64,000 bases of DNA from Pictodentalium vernedei (Eukaryota > Mollusca > Scaphopoda > Dentaliida > Dentaliidae). The notes beneath the pieces were generated by a model. The model was given only the letters and a program-made list of their open reading frames with translations. It had not been told where the DNA came from and did not search any database. The DNA is taken from positions 177,620,356-177,684,355 of the forward strand of contig CM062297.1 of assembly GCA_031216915.1 (NCBI GenBank). The letters run 5' to 3'. This document shows positions 1 through 10,609 of the stretch, piece after piece. Numbering within the stretch: position 1 is the first letter of the stretch; the number at the start of each line of letters is the position of its first letter. Made by a program: the position numbers and the translations under genes.

Positions 1-262
1 TAGACCTCATAATCTGCAGAATAGCATGGGTGGTGGTGTATTTCGTCCCATGTGGGCAAGAAGGCTATGCAATGCTAAAGCATTGCAAAGCCTTGTACTC
101 CAGTGACAAATTTATCAGTTTTATTAACTTTGCCAAAATATCAGACATAAACCATTTCATTTTTATTTTTTTAAATTTGAATTGGTTATAAAAAGAGAGC
201 ATGCAGCAACCAAAAGTAACATGCAGGAAGGCCTGAGAACCATATTTTTAACTTTTTAGACC
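1..262 (+). mobile_element. Harbinger-like MITE, partial copy cut by window edge
   Basis: Positions 1-170 match 42740-42910 and positions 195-262 match 46240-46315, the two halves of the Harbinger-like element at 42597-46315. The copy ends in a GGCCTGAGAACC block and an actttttagacc terminus. It contains the same internal palindrome, TGCAATGCTaaAGCATTGCA, near 68-87. Because it lacks the hAT insertion seen in the other copy, it serves as an empty-site reference. Confidence 0.65.
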
Positions 263-553
263 TATCATGTGCATTGGGTAAAGGGCTAATTGTATATATG
301 TTATACATTAGTCATTATACCAGCCAACAGAAACTTTCAAGAGGATTATGACTGGACCGTGATCAGGTCCAAATTCTCTGTCCACTTTCCTGCACACAAC
401 AAAAGAGAATCTCACCTGTCGACTGAGAAATGCAAAAACTTTGCATTTTTCAGATGGTATTTTCATTGTCAATTTGGAATTGATTTCACAATGTTTCACT
501 CTCCAATAAATGGCAATAAAACAATTATTCGTGGATCTTAACTGTTAACTAAG
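263..553. other. anonymous sequence
   Basis: No recognised gene, repeat or structured element. Open frames here are short and overlap on both strands, as expected by chance. Confidence 0.5.
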
Positions 554-795
554 GCTCCGGGTGGAGTAACCCAGATTATCTGAAGAGAACTACAGAGCCA
601 GAAAATGTCAAGACTCCACAATGTACTAACTTTGCACATTCAGGATTAGCATTGGTTGAAAACAAGTACACAATCGACATGCCGTATGCCTTAGTAAAGA
701 GTGTAACCAAGCCCCTATGTAGGCAATTGGGATTAAATGCCTCGCCAAAGAACAATGCAGTTAGCCCTGGCAGGGATTGAACATATCCAACCAAT
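554..795 (-). repeat. degraded SINE fragment sharing the common SINE body
   Basis: On the minus strand this carries the same body as the intact SINEs listed below: a GTTCAATCCC box-B-like stretch, then a degenerate TTTGGCGAGGCATTTAATCCC-like block, CCTACATAGGGGC, and TTTTCAACCAATGCTAATCC. It runs on to a degenerate GGTTCTCTCCGGGTACTCC block near 555-590. No target duplication is evident, and it is much more diverged than the five full-length copies. Confidence 0.65.
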
Positions 796-975
796 GCTAT
801 TACTTAATATTACCAATCAAATGTTATTATTTTTTCAATTTTCACAAAAAACACAGCTAATGACGCCTTATTAGAACAAGCTCTATGTTTTGTAAGCAAA
901 ATGAAAACATTTTTAGTTATTCAGAAAATAATCTCAAGTATTGTCGCTAATTGAGTTTTGTAAACAGACAGATCG

Positions 976-1121
976 TGATGTGTGTTTGAATTGGTGGGTG
1001 TTTTACGTAACGAGTCAGAATGATGTAGTCATATTTCATGAGAGCCGTAGGCTCGAGCAAAATATGATTACGCCATTCCAACGAGTTATGTAAAACACCC
1101 ACCAATTCAAACACACATCGT
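976..1121. repeat. fold-back (palindromic) element
   Basis: Arms of about 37 bp (976-1012 and 1083-1120) read GTGTTTGAATTGGTGGGTG and its complement, with one or two mismatches, separated by about 70 bp. The centre holds a small hairpin (cgagccgtaggctcg-like). AACGAGT occurs in the same orientation beside both arms, so the palindrome has a non-inverted core motif. It resembles the structure at 47633-47783. Confidence 0.6.
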
Positions 1122-1140
1122 GTTTTGTGTTTATTACACA

Positions 1141-1833
1141 AGCCATGTATTAAAATTCATTTAAATAAACAAATTTTAATTCCGATGTTTAAACCCAAAG
1201 TCTGTTTGTTTTGACTGAAGCTGTACTGATGAAATGGATCGATAAAAAATCAAAACAACCTTTTCGGGAACCAGTGTTTGTTGAAATTCATATCGCTGTT
1301 TCTCTTCGGCTGGTGCCCATTCACACCTAACCATTTGGTGACTATTTCTGTTTGTAAATATAAGTACAAATTTGTGCAGATTTGCAAAACAGCTGGAAGA
1401 AACATTTTTAAAAGAAGTTCGAAGCATGTCAAGATGTACAAAGATTTACCAAAATAAAGTTGACCAATTTAGATATAACAGATCCACAAAACGAAATGGT
1501 CAAGGGACTGGGTTAATGTTCTGGTTGGAAATGATTGTTTTTTTTAAAAATATTATCTCATTTTTGGTTAACTAATTTTGTGTGAACCGACTTTATTTTG
1601 CTTTGGACGTTTTCATTTTCACACTATGCGACAGACTGTCTATAACTGTATAACGAAATTTGAAAACTTTTCGAAGCGTAACTAATGACTCGTTGGGAAA
1701 GGAACAAGTATGAACGGTGCTGGGAAAAAGTTCTGACTTGTACATCACCCACTGAATACAGAATCATTTATGTCGTAGCGGCTATTCCGTTAAATACAAA
1801 GGTTTAAAGTTGAATGGATGTGTAAATAAAGGG
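1141..1833. other. anonymous intron/downstream sequence
   Basis: About 690 bp without a recognisable feature. Searched on the minus strand for the missing terminal ACSL exon (LHPExFSxENGLLTPT) without success. Confidence 0.5.
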
Positions 1834-1837
1834 TTAA

Positions 1838-2081
1838 CCCTTTACCCAACGTAACGGCCAAAACCGGCCAGCGCTATTCTCAAAAATCGCCAATTAATTT
1901 TCATTATTTTTTTCATTTTTTGTCTCAAAAACATAGGTTATGACCCCTCATTGGAACGAGCTCATTGAGCTCGTTCCAATGAGGGGTCATAACCTATGTT
2001 TTTGAGACAAAAAATGAAAAAAATTAGTTATTCGAGAATTTTTTTTGAATGTGTCGTCTGCTTTTCATGTTAGGTAAAGGG
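1838..2081 (+). mobile_element. piggyBac-like MITE, copy 1
   Basis: A 244-bp element flanked by TTAA on both sides (1834-1837 and 2082-2085). Termini are CCCTTTACCCAACGTAAC on the left and CATGTTAGGTAAAGGG on the right. The centre is a long near-perfect palindrome (about 1908-2024) around GGAACGAGCTCA, with arms reading CTCAAAAACATAGGTTATG. TTAA duplication with CCC-type ends is the piggyBac signature (family knowledge). There is no coding capacity. A nearly identical copy in the opposite orientation is at 15414-15656. Confidence 0.8.
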
Positions 2082-2122
2082 TTAAAGTGGTTTTAAACAA
2101 ATTGGTCAGTATTATTACTCAC

Positions 2123-2194
2123 TTGTTCAAAACTATTTAATCCTGCCTGTTTCCCTAAACTAGTAAGATCTTGGAGTACAGCTTTTTTCACAGC
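2123..2194 (-). CDS. ACSL: ACSL exon f (penultimate coding region, DLTSLGKQAGLNSFEQ)
   Basis: A 72-nt, 24-codon phase-0 exon after a strong polypyrimidine tract and tgcag acceptor, with a GTGAGT donor. It encodes AVKKAVLQDLTSLGKQ and AGLNSFEQ, matching the ACSL xILEDLxxxGKxxGLxxFEQ helix just before the final VKxIxLHPExFSxENGLLTPT segment. That last segment was looked for on the minus strand between 1 and 2122 and not found, so the final exon is probably beyond the left edge. A piggyBac-like MITE ends 41 bp from the donor. Confidence 0.93.
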
Positions 2195-2250
2195 CTGCAA
2201 AAAAAAAGAAATATTTCAAAATTTTGAATAAAGTATGCAAACTGGGCGAA

Positions 2251-3024
2251 AACAAGAAGGGCGCCAACGCCCTATAGCTCACCAACATTCCTCTTTGATA
2301 GTAACTTTGGCAAACACAAGAACTGTATCAAACAGGCTCATAACATGCAACAAAGCTCTTAAAAGTAAAACACAGAAACTGACATAAACATTAAGTTAAA
2401 CATGAAATTCTGAGCTAAACAGAAAACTAAACACAACTAAAAATGTCAAGAAAAATGTTTAAAATGCAGAGTAAGAGGGGTTAATCATGGAACAATGATA
2501 CTGAGGAACATGTATGATGAATATAAGTGCCATGGGAAGAGAAGGAACACAGCAGCTTACCTGAACACTAAGTTAAACATGAAATTCTGAGCTAAACAGA
2601 AAACTAAACGCAACTAAAAATGTCAAGAAAAATGTTTAAAATGCAGAGTATGAGGGGTTAATCATGGAACAATGATACTGAGGAACATGTATGATGAATA
2701 TAAGTGCCATGGGAAGAGAAGGAATACAGCAGCTGACCTGAACACTAAGTTAAACATGAAATTCTGAGCCAAACAGAAAACTAAACGCAACTAAAAATGT
2801 CAAGAAAAATGTTTAAAATGCAGGGTATGAGGGGTTAAATCATGGTAGAAAGATAATAATCATCATATAGCAGCATTATAAAGGCCATGATATGGAAATA
2901 GGGCGAGTAAGTGACCTAAACAGAAGCTTTAACATTATTGGACATATACGCTGACGCCGACGCCGACGCCGAAGCCGACCGATCGAGCCATGCCATAAGC
3001 TCACACAACTAAAGTTGGTGAGCT
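2251..3024 (+). mobile_element. F1 tandem-repeat element (Helentron-like, non-autonomous)
   Basis: Begins AACAAGA followed by a hairpin (AGGGCGccaaCGCCCT, 2258-2273) and AGCTCACCAAC. Ends with hairpin ACTaaAGT and GTTGGTGAGCT followed by AAAAA. The 5' AGCTCACCAAC is the exact complement of the 3' GTTGGTGAGCT. The core holds about 2.5 tandem units of 178 bp (markers at about 2392, 2571 and 2747). A (GACGCC)n patch sits at 2950-2975. No target duplication or coding frame is seen. This is the smallest complete member of the superfamily. Confidence 0.75.
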
Positions 3025-3946
3025 AAAAATGTGAAAGATAGTTTCACAAGAAAAACAAGAGACAGGATGCTACTTTTCTTTGCAACAACAATGAAAGTGT
3101 CAATGACACTGTAGCTTAATTTGTGTAAGACATGTACAGTGTAGTATGTGACACAGCAATGACACACATCTAGGTAAGGACCTGATAACAAAGGTACATA
3201 TAAAGTATTTTAATGGTCTCTACATAAATGCTGACCGTAGCATGTAACAAATGTATAGGTAAAGTATTATAAAGGTGAGCGACAGTTATTAGACGCTAAA
3301 CTAGAAAAGAAATCTTTGAGTCCCAGAGTGGGTCTGACTGAACACAAAAATATTTGTTCTCATAGCACAGTGATAACAAAGGCACCCAAAAAACACTCGT
3401 TCTCGTCCCAAGGTGATAACAAAGAACCCAAGAAGTTTCGTGAAGATCAGTTCATAAATAGAGCCTCTAGCCTGAGCCGTATTGACATGTGCACTTACAG
3501 TGTATAAGTAGAGCTGAATAAATCCTAGTTCATCTAATTTCAATAATTTCTGCACGAGATAAAAACCTGTATTATATGTGATATACTCCATGTTACTAAA
3601 CATTCATTCAAAAATTTATTCAAATCAGAACCATCATATAGAAGTTCTGTACAAGAAACTGATTGTACCTAATTTCAGTACAAAATGGCCACCGGCAGCC
3701 ATCTTGAATTTTGGGCCATACCCAAAAACACTGGTTCTCGTCCCAAGGTGATAACAAAGGTACCCAAGAAGTTTTGTGAAGATCAGTTCATAAATACAGC
3801 CCCCAGCCCAAGCTGTATTGACATGTGCTCATACTGCATATAAGTAGCACTGAATAAATCAAAGTCCATCTAATTTGCATAATGTCTGCACGAGAAAAAA
3901 AACCTGTATTATATGTGATGTATTCGATGTTACTAAACATTCATAC

Positions 3947-6806
3947 AATGAAAGTGTCAATGACATTGTAGCTTAACTTGTGTGTTGTGTGTGATGAAAA
4001 GGATAATGTTCAATATTTATGAAAGGATTATGAAATAAGACAAGAATTGTCATAATTGGGAATATGTTCATTTCTGTTCCCTGTATGCTATGTTTTTGAT
4101 AAAAATAATATGAGGTGTACACTGTACTAAAGAGCTGAGGGGTGGGTTAATGTGACCTCACAGTTAATGTATGTGGCCCTCACAGTTAACGTATATCAAC
4201 GAAAGTTACCAAGTTACAGTAAAATTATTCCAAAACGAGTCATCCTGTCAAGTTACATTGAAATCCCTTCATAAATATGGCCTGTAGACTGTGCTAAAGG
4301 TTTTTGGGCTTCGGGCCCCTGTCGCCATCAGTTTCCCAATTGGGTCCAAAGAGGACGTTCTCATCTAGACATTATATGAAGTCAACCTACTTAGTTACAA
4401 TGAAATCCCTTCATAAATATGGCCTGTAGACTGTGCTAAAGGTTTTTGGGCTCGGGCAGCCATCATGGTTGAATGATCGCAACCAAAAGGGGACATTCTC
4501 AACTGGGCATCATCTGGAGTGATCCTACGAAGTTACAATGAAATCCCTTCATAAATATGACCTGTAGACTGTGCTCAAGGTTTTCGGGCTTCGGGCCCTT
4601 GAAGCCGTCACAGCTGATCAATCACGACCAAAAGGGGATGTCATCATCTAGGCATTATATGGAGTCAAACTAACAGGTTACAATGAAATCCTTCCATAAA
4701 TATGACCTATAGACTGTGCTAAAGGTTTTGTGCTCAGGCAGCCATCAAGGCTGAATGATCGTGACCAAAAGGGGATGTTATCATCTAGACATTATTTGGA
4801 GTCATCCTACAAAGTTAAAATGAAATCCCTTCATAAATATAACCTGTAGACTGTGCTAAAGGTTTTCGGGCTTCAGGCCCCTGTAGCCGTCACAGTTGCC
4901 TAATGGTGTCCAAAAGGGGCTGTTCTCATCTATACATTATATGAAGCCAACCTACCAAGTTACAATGAAATCCCTTCATAAATATGACCTGTAGACTGTG
5001 CTAAAGGTTTTCAGGCTTTGGGCTCGGGCAGCCATCATGGTTGAATGATCGCAACCAAAAGGGGACATTCTCATCTGGGCATTATCTTGAGTGATCCTAC
5101 GAAGTTACAATGAAATCCCTTCATAAATATGACCTGTAGACTGTGTAAAGGTTTTTGGGCTCGGGCAGCCATCATGGTTGAATGATCGCAAAAAAAAAGG
5201 GGACATTCTCATCTGGGCATCATTTGGAGTGATCCTGCAAAGTTACAATGAAATCCCTTCATAAATATGACCTGTAGACTGTGCTCAAGGTTTTCGGGCT
5301 TCAGGCGCTTGAAGCCGTCACAGCTGATAAATCACGACCAAAAGGGGATGTCATCATCTAGGCATTATATGAAGTCAAACTAACAGGTTACAATGAAATC
5401 CTTCCATAAATATGACCTATAGACAGTGCTAAAGGTTTTGTGCTCAGGCAGCCATCAAGGCTGAATGATCGTGACCAAAAGGGGATGTTATCAACTAGAC
5501 ATTATTTGGAGTCATCCTACCAAGTTACATTGAAATCCCTTCATAAATATGGCCTGTAGACTGTACTAAAGGTTTTTGGGCTTCAGGCCCCTGTAGCCAT
5601 CACAGCTGCCCAATCGCGTCCAAAGGGAACGTTCTCATCTAGACATTATACGAAGTTAACCTACCAAGTTACAATGAAATCCCTTCATAAATATGACCTG
5701 TAGACTGTGCTAAAGGTTTTCAGGCTTTGGGCTCGGGCAGCCATCATGGTTGAATGATCACAACCAAAAGGGGAATTCTCATCTGGGCATTATCTTGAGT
5801 GATCCTACGAAGTTACAATGAAATCCCTTCATAAATATGACCTGTGGACTGTGCTCAAGGTTTTCTGGCTTTGGGCACTTGTAACCATCACAGCTGACCA
5901 ATCACGACCAAAAGGGGATGTCATCATCTAGGCATTATATGGAGTCAACCTAACAGGTTACAATGAAATCCTTCCATAAATATGACCTTTTGCCTATGCT
6001 AAAGGTTTTTGGGCTCGGGCACCCATCAAGGCTGAATAATCGCGATTAAAATGAGACGTTCTCATCTAGACATTATTTGGAGTCATCCTACCAAGTTACA
6101 ATGAAATCCCTTCATAAATATGACCTCCAGACTGTGCTAAAGGTTTTTGGGCTTCGGGCCCCTGTAGCCGTCACAGTTGCCCAATCACATCCAAAAGGGG
6201 ACTTTCACATCTAGACATTATATGAAGTCAACCCACCAAGTTACAATGAAATTCCTCAATAAATATGACCTGTAGACTGTGCTAAAGGTTTTCGTGTTTT
6301 GGGCTCGGGCAGTCGTCACGGTTGGCAGATCATGCCCAAATGGGGAATTCTCATCTAGGCATCATAAGGAGTCATCCTACCAAGTTACAATGAAATCCCT
6401 CCACACTAAACATGACCTGCAGACTGTGCTAAAAGTTTTTGGGTTTCGGGCTTGGGCAGCCATCACGGTTGATAGATCATGCCCAAAAGGGGACGTTCTC
6501 ATGTAGGTTTTATACAGAGGCATCCTATCAAGTTACAATGAAATCCCTTCATAAATACGACCTGTAGACTTTGCTAATGGTTTTCAGGTTTTGGGCTCGG
6601 GCAGCCATACCGGTTGCCCGATCGCGACCAAAAGGGGACGTTCTCATCTAGACATGACCCCAAACCTGCATATGAAATTTCGTGACGATCAGACAAGAAC
6701 TGCGGGGTGTAGCCCGTGCTAAAGAAAAATGTGAACAGACTCAAAAACTAACAGACTCACAGACTAACAGACTTCCGCATGCATGATGGCAATAGCTTAT
6801 TAAGCT
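3947..6806 (+). mobile_element. F5 element carrying a 142-bp satellite, nested in F4
   Basis: 5' end AATGAAAGTGTCAATGACAT, then TAGCTTAACTTG. 3' end AATAGCTTATTAAGCT followed by AAAAAATG. AGCTTAA and TTAAGCT form the inverted subterminal pair, which differs from F4 (GCTCAAC/GTTGAGC) while the 5' leader is shared with F4. A patch of repeated CAGACT/AACAGACT lies just before the 3' end (6733-6772). Left flank cattcatac and right flank aaaaaatgattgcac are both F4 sequence, so this is an insertion into F4, with about 45 bp of F4 missing between the two flanks. Confidence 0.75.
4200..6665 (+). repeat. 142-bp tandem satellite with four-monomer higher-order repeat
   Basis: About 17 monomers of 137-147 bp, each starting GAAATCCCTTCATAAATATG and containing CTGTAGACTGTGCTAAAGG. 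The start marker lies at about 4269, 4411, 4551, 4691, 4831, 4975, 5120, 5262, 5403, 5540, 5682, 5829, 5972, 6112, 6256, 6400 and 6550. Variable middle blocks define types A (GGGCCCCTGTAGCC), B (GGGCAGCCATCATGGTTG), C (GGGCCCTTGAAGCC) and D (GTGCTCAGGCAGCCATCAAG). Their order is ABCD, ABBCD, ABCD, then A followed by three B-like units. The higher-order unit is therefore about 565 bp. Confidence 0.85.
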
Positions 6807-7540
6807 AAAAAATGATTGCACTAATTTTGGTACAAAATGGCCTCCGACGGCCATCTTCAATTTCGGACCTCACCCAAAAACACTTGTTCTTGTCCCAAGG
6901 TGATAACAAAGGTACCCAAGAAGTTCCGTAAAGACCGGTTCATAAATACAGCCTCTAGCCTGATCCGTATAGAAGATGTGTACAAAAAATTGATTGGACC
7001 TAATTTAGGTACACAATGGCCGCTGGCAGCCATCTTGAATTTTGGACCGCATCGAGGAACACTCGTTCTCGTCCCAAGGTGATAACAAAGGTACCCAAGA
7101 AGTTTCGTGAAGATCGGTTCATAAATACAGCCCCTAGCCCGAGCCGTATTGACATGTGTACTTACTGCATGTAAGTAGCACTAAAATGAAAGTGTCAGTG
7201 ACACTGTAGCTCAACTTGTGTAAGACATGTACATGTATAGTATGTGACACAGCAATGACACACATCTTGATAATGACCTGATAACAAAGGTACATATAAA
7301 GTATTGTCCCTGTATCAGTATGCATCACATATTCTGATTGGTCAATGTGACCGAAACAAATAGCCATGGTATCGGCTATCTTCAAACATGCGGGTGATAA
7401 GAGCGTGCGCCATTGTTCCCCATTTGTCACTTGAGAAACATCCAGGCGATAAAAATAACCTGTGACCCTAACTGGGTCACATCGATTGCAGAAACCCCTA
7501 TTAGAACTGTTAAGTTACATCCAACTTATTGTTGTATTGT

Positions 7541-7650
7541 AGTGAATACTAATACAAATTAAAAAACATCGTTGCAGCACTACGAGTAGAAGCGTGGTGA
7601 ATACTAATACAAATTAAAAAACCTTGTTGCAGCCCTATGAGTAGAAGCAC
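7541..7650 (+). repeat. 53-bp tandem duplication
   Basis: GTGAATACTAATACAAATTA followed by AAAAAAC and a TTGCAGC block is repeated twice in tandem with few differences (cacTACGAGTAGAAGCG against cccTATGAGTAGAAGCA). Confidence 0.7.
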
Positions 7651-7781
7651 TTGTTGGCTGTTGTATTCGATGAGAACTGAACAGACTGAATAGGGTTCGC
7701 AAATATACTTTTGCACTTTGCGGGGTGAGAACATCAAGGGGAGCAACTCATCTGTTTATCTTCGCTTGAGCAGAATACAAA

Positions 7782-7943
7782 ATGTCAATCTCTTGCTTTG
7801 CTTGTCACTCCGATGGAGACATCGTTTGCAAATGGATTGAACTCAAGCCTAAATCCACCGTCAAATCAAATAATACTGCTGCACGGCTTTTTAGAGAGTA
7901 TTTGTCAGAGAAAGACTTTGATACTGAATTTGAATCAGTTTAA
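7782..7943 (+). pseudogene. short unrecognised frame, possible recombinase N-terminus remnant
   Basis: A 54-codon open frame from ATG to TAA inside the 1-kb insertion, too short for standard ORF lists. It contains paired cysteines (CFACHSD, IVCKW) and then a charged, helix-like stretch, NNTAARLFREYLSEKDFDTE. The last segment is loosely reminiscent of the N-terminal SAM-like part of Crypton-derived or KIAA1958-type tyrosine-recombinase proteins; that is a memory-level resemblance only. After the stop the same frame continues for about 20 codons (TKVKNFF), suggesting a decayed coding region. No upstream promoter is visible. It could equally be chance. Confidence 0.3.
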
Positions 7944-8153
7944 AACTTCACCAAAGTGAAAAACTTCTTCATGTGTGACCTGGTTTATAAACAACGACTC
8001 GGTCTATTTATAGTTTTGCTGTGACGTTTGTTTTGCTGTTTGGTTCAAAACCTGTGGCTCAGTTTGGGGATTAAACTTCGTCACCCAAGTCTTAATGTGG
8101 GATCATATTTTACGTCTCGGCATTATTTCTGTGTTAGGAGGCGGGACAAAATC

Positions 8154-8295
8154 GTTATCTCGGGCAACATCCAGGGTACATGGAGATTTAATACCTGGAT
8201 GTCTCCTTTTCAATCATTCGGCTTGCGCCTCATGGTTGAAAAACCGACATCCAGGTATTAAATCTCCATGTACCCTGGATGTTGCCCGAGATAAC
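8154..8295. repeat. long hairpin with 50-bp perfect arms
   Basis: Arms 8154-8203 and 8246-8295 are exact complements over 50 bp by eye (starting GTTATCTCGGGCAACATCC). The 42-bp loop contains a further inverted pair, TTTTCAA and TTGAAAA. Perfect arms imply recent formation or ongoing homogenisation. Confidence 0.85.
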
Positions 8296-8772
8296 TTATA
8301 TTGTAACGGTCTGTACATAAATGCTGACTGTAGCCTGCAACAAATGTATAGGTAAAGTATTGTAAAGGTGGGCGACAGTTAGATGCTAAACTAGAAAAGA
8401 AATCTTTCAGTCCCGGAGTGGGTCTGACTGAACCCAAAAATATTTGTTCTCATAGCACAGTGATAACAAAGTCACCCCAAAACACTTGTTCCTGTCCCAA
8501 GGTGATAACAAAGGTACCCAAGAAGTTTCATGAAGATTAATTCATAAATACAGCCCCTAGCCCAAGCCATATTGACATGTGTACTTACTGTGTGTAAGTT
8601 GCACTGAAAAAAATCAAAGTTCATCTAATTTGCATAATGTCTGCATGAGAAAAAAAACGGTATTATATGTGATGTATTCCATGTTACTAAACATTCAGAC
8701 AAAAATTTATTCAAATCAGAACTTTCATACAGAAGTTCTGTACAAGACTGACTGCACTAATTTTGGTACAAA

Positions 8773-9330
8773 ATCCATTCTCTCAATTACTTCGATAAAG
8801 AATAGCTCCTACAGGAGAATAGAAGACAGAGGAATTACATATGTCCTTCTCTTATAAAAAAAGAGAATGACAAAACACCAACAATGTATTTGAGAATTAC
8901 ATAATTTCTCCATTTAATGCCAGCAAAACCCCTTATGCTAATTCGGCGAGGGAAACCAATTATACAGCTAGACCAGAGAATGAGAAGCTACACTCATTTA
9001 AAAGTGTCTGAGGATTGTATAGCAATGCTCGTTTGACACGTGACATATACAAATGCTTCACAGTGAGCTACACTTTAAATACAGCACAAAAATAACACAT
9101 AGTTATTGCTTCACACTGAGCTACACATTAAAACCACCCAGCACCGATACTGGACTACTGTCTCTGGAGGAGGTATTCCTTGCTTTTCACTGTAAAGTCA
9201 GATAACATAAGGGAAAAACCATCCCCCTCCCCTCCCCCTTGTTCTGAAGGAAAATTCCTCAGAACGAAGAGAGCAGAGGAACGGCGTCAATGCTTGAGCA
9301 GACTGCCTAAGGCATCTTCAAGATGTAAGA
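8773..9330. other. left flank of the DIRS-like element
   Basis: Non-coding sequence between the break in F4 and the recombinase end. It holds a diverged direct repeat, TGCTTCACAGTGAGCTACAC at about 9053 and TGCTTCACACTGAGCTACAC at about 9110, with a weaker GAAGCTACACTC at 8983. GAGCTACACT recurs at 14220 on the other side of the element. This could be part of the split repeats or inverted termini of a DIRS/Ngaro element, but the termini could not be resolved. Confidence 0.35.
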
Positions 9331-10357
9331 TTAATGGACGACATTCTGAGCAACAGAAAGAGGACCTAAAGATCTAAGGTCACCAAAGATAGACTCTAAA
9401 TTTCTAAGGTAAAACTTGGTAAATGAAGAGGGCTGTGTCCAGTATGCAGCCTTCATAAGATCGGTAATGGCTATACTGTTAGAATAAGCCCAAGAAGCAG
9501 ACAGTGCTCTAACCTCATGCGCTGAAATCTTGTTGACAGAACGTTGATCTGAAGCTAGACTTTCATAGACAATATGTATTGCCAGCTGAATCCATCTAGC
9601 GATAGAATGAACAGATATATCCTTTCTGTTAGGAATCAAGGAAAGAAAAAATCTTTTTCTTCCCTTTCTAATAAAACTCGATCAACGTTTATAAATGCGC
9701 ATTGCTCTAACTGGACACAGCAAAGGTCTACAGTTGTCCGAGGATGGTAAAGCCTTAATGATAATAGGCTCAAGCCGCTTATCTGGAATCGGATTCTTAG
9801 CCAAGAATCCCACTTCCGTAGTGAGGGTAACAGAATTACCCGCACTATGGTAATGGGAATCATCAACAGATAAAGCATGAAGTTCACTCACTCTTCTGGT
9901 GGACGCAAAGGTTAAGAGAAAGGCCGTTTTATAGGTCAAGAATTTGAACTCTACATCATCTAACGGCTCAAACAGAGCTTCTTGAAGCTTCAACAGAACC
10001 CGAGCCAAATTCCATTTAGGAATTAATCTGAGGGTTCTAGATCTATTAGTAGAGAATTTCTAACTAGTTTAGATAAAAAAGAATCTGATCCAATGCCAAG
10101 TTATCATAATGTGCATAAGTGTCTGATAACATAGACCTATAGCCCTTAATTGTGATGGGCTGCAAGTTTAATACATCAAACAAGTAGACCAGAAAATTTG
10201 CAATCTGAGGAATGGACAGATTGTAAATGTCTACAGACTGGTCCGTACACCAAAGGAAGAAAACCCTCCACTTCGCTGCATAATTCAACGAAGAGGAGGT
10301 CTTCCTACAGTTAGAAATTGCATCCACTGCTCGCCCTGTAAAATGTTTTCTGTGCAA
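9331..10357 (-). pseudogene. DIRS-type tyrosine recombinase, frameshifted
   Basis: Three minus-strand frames form one tyrosine-recombinase (integrase) protein. The N-terminal SAM-like DNA-binding part is at about 10357-10064 (SLNYAAKWRVFFLWC, ITIKGYRSMLSDTYAHYDNL). The catalytic core at 10008-9682 carries the first Arg in LTFASTRRVSELHAL. The C-terminal part at 9639-9331 carries the H-x-x-R box (HEVRALSASWA), the AAYWTQPSSF box and a nucleophile Tyr in FTKFYLRNL. All catalytic positions R, H, R, W and Y are present, but frame changes near 10020 and 9640-9680 break the protein. In this family the recombinase inserts a circular DNA copy without target duplication. Confidence 0.85.
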
Positions 10358-10609
10358 GAAGGATCGTAGAATGGAAATATGTGAAGGTTGAGACCTTCCG
10401 GGGTGGGATGCAGTGGGCAGAACTTCCTCTCAAATAGAAGGTCCTTTCGAGGTGGAAGCTTCTGGGGAATGTCCCATAACAGACACCTGAGAAGATTGAT
10501 CCACGGTTTCTGTGATGACAGAGATGCTACTAGCAGGATTTTGCAGTGAAACTGTTTGATTTTTAACAGAATCTGCTGAATCAACAAAGCAGGAGGATAT
10601 CCTATCATT

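Larger units (their letters stand above)
7303..8301. mobile_element. about 1-kb insertion in the F4 leader, hairpin-ended
   Basis: Other F4 leaders read AAAGTATTGTAACGGTCTG without a break (for example near 39450). Here AAAGTATTGT and AACGGTCTG are separated by about 1 kb. Flanks TATTGT and TATATTGT suggest a short (5-6 bp) duplication. There are no clear terminal inverted repeats. Contents are a 53-bp tandem duplication (7541-7650), a 54-codon frame (7782-7943) and a very long hairpin (8154-8295) at the right end. The family is not recognised. Confidence 0.6.
3090..8772 (+). mobile_element. F4 tandem-repeat element, outer copy (composite)
   Basis: Starts AATGAAA with hairpin GTGTCaatGACAC, then TAGCTTAATTTGTG. 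The core consists of about 335-bp and about 180-bp monomers, recognisable by ACAAAATGGCC, GCCATCTTGAATTTTGGA, GGTGATAACAAAGGTACCC and TTCATAAATACAGCC. It is interrupted by F5 (3947-6806), by a second F4 start at about 7183, and by a 1-kb insert (7303-8301). F4 sequence stops abruptly at about 8771 in mid-monomer where DIRS-flanking sequence begins; the expected continuation was not found on the far side. No F4 protein is proposed. Confidence 0.75.
7183..8772 (+). mobile_element. second F4 copy nested in F4, truncated
   Basis: A new F4 5' end (AATGAAAGTGTCAGTGACAC, then TAGCTCAACTTG) interrupts the outer F4 monomer immediately after AAGTAGCACT. It is itself interrupted at 7303-8301 and continues with the standard F4 leader (AACGGTCTGTACATAAATG) until about 8771, where it breaks off after GGTACAAAAT. 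No 3' terminus is present. Confidence 0.65.

Noticed and set aside
4200-6665. CRISPR-like array
   Set aside because: Units are about 142 bp with no short repeat/spacer alternation, in an animal intron; it is a satellite.
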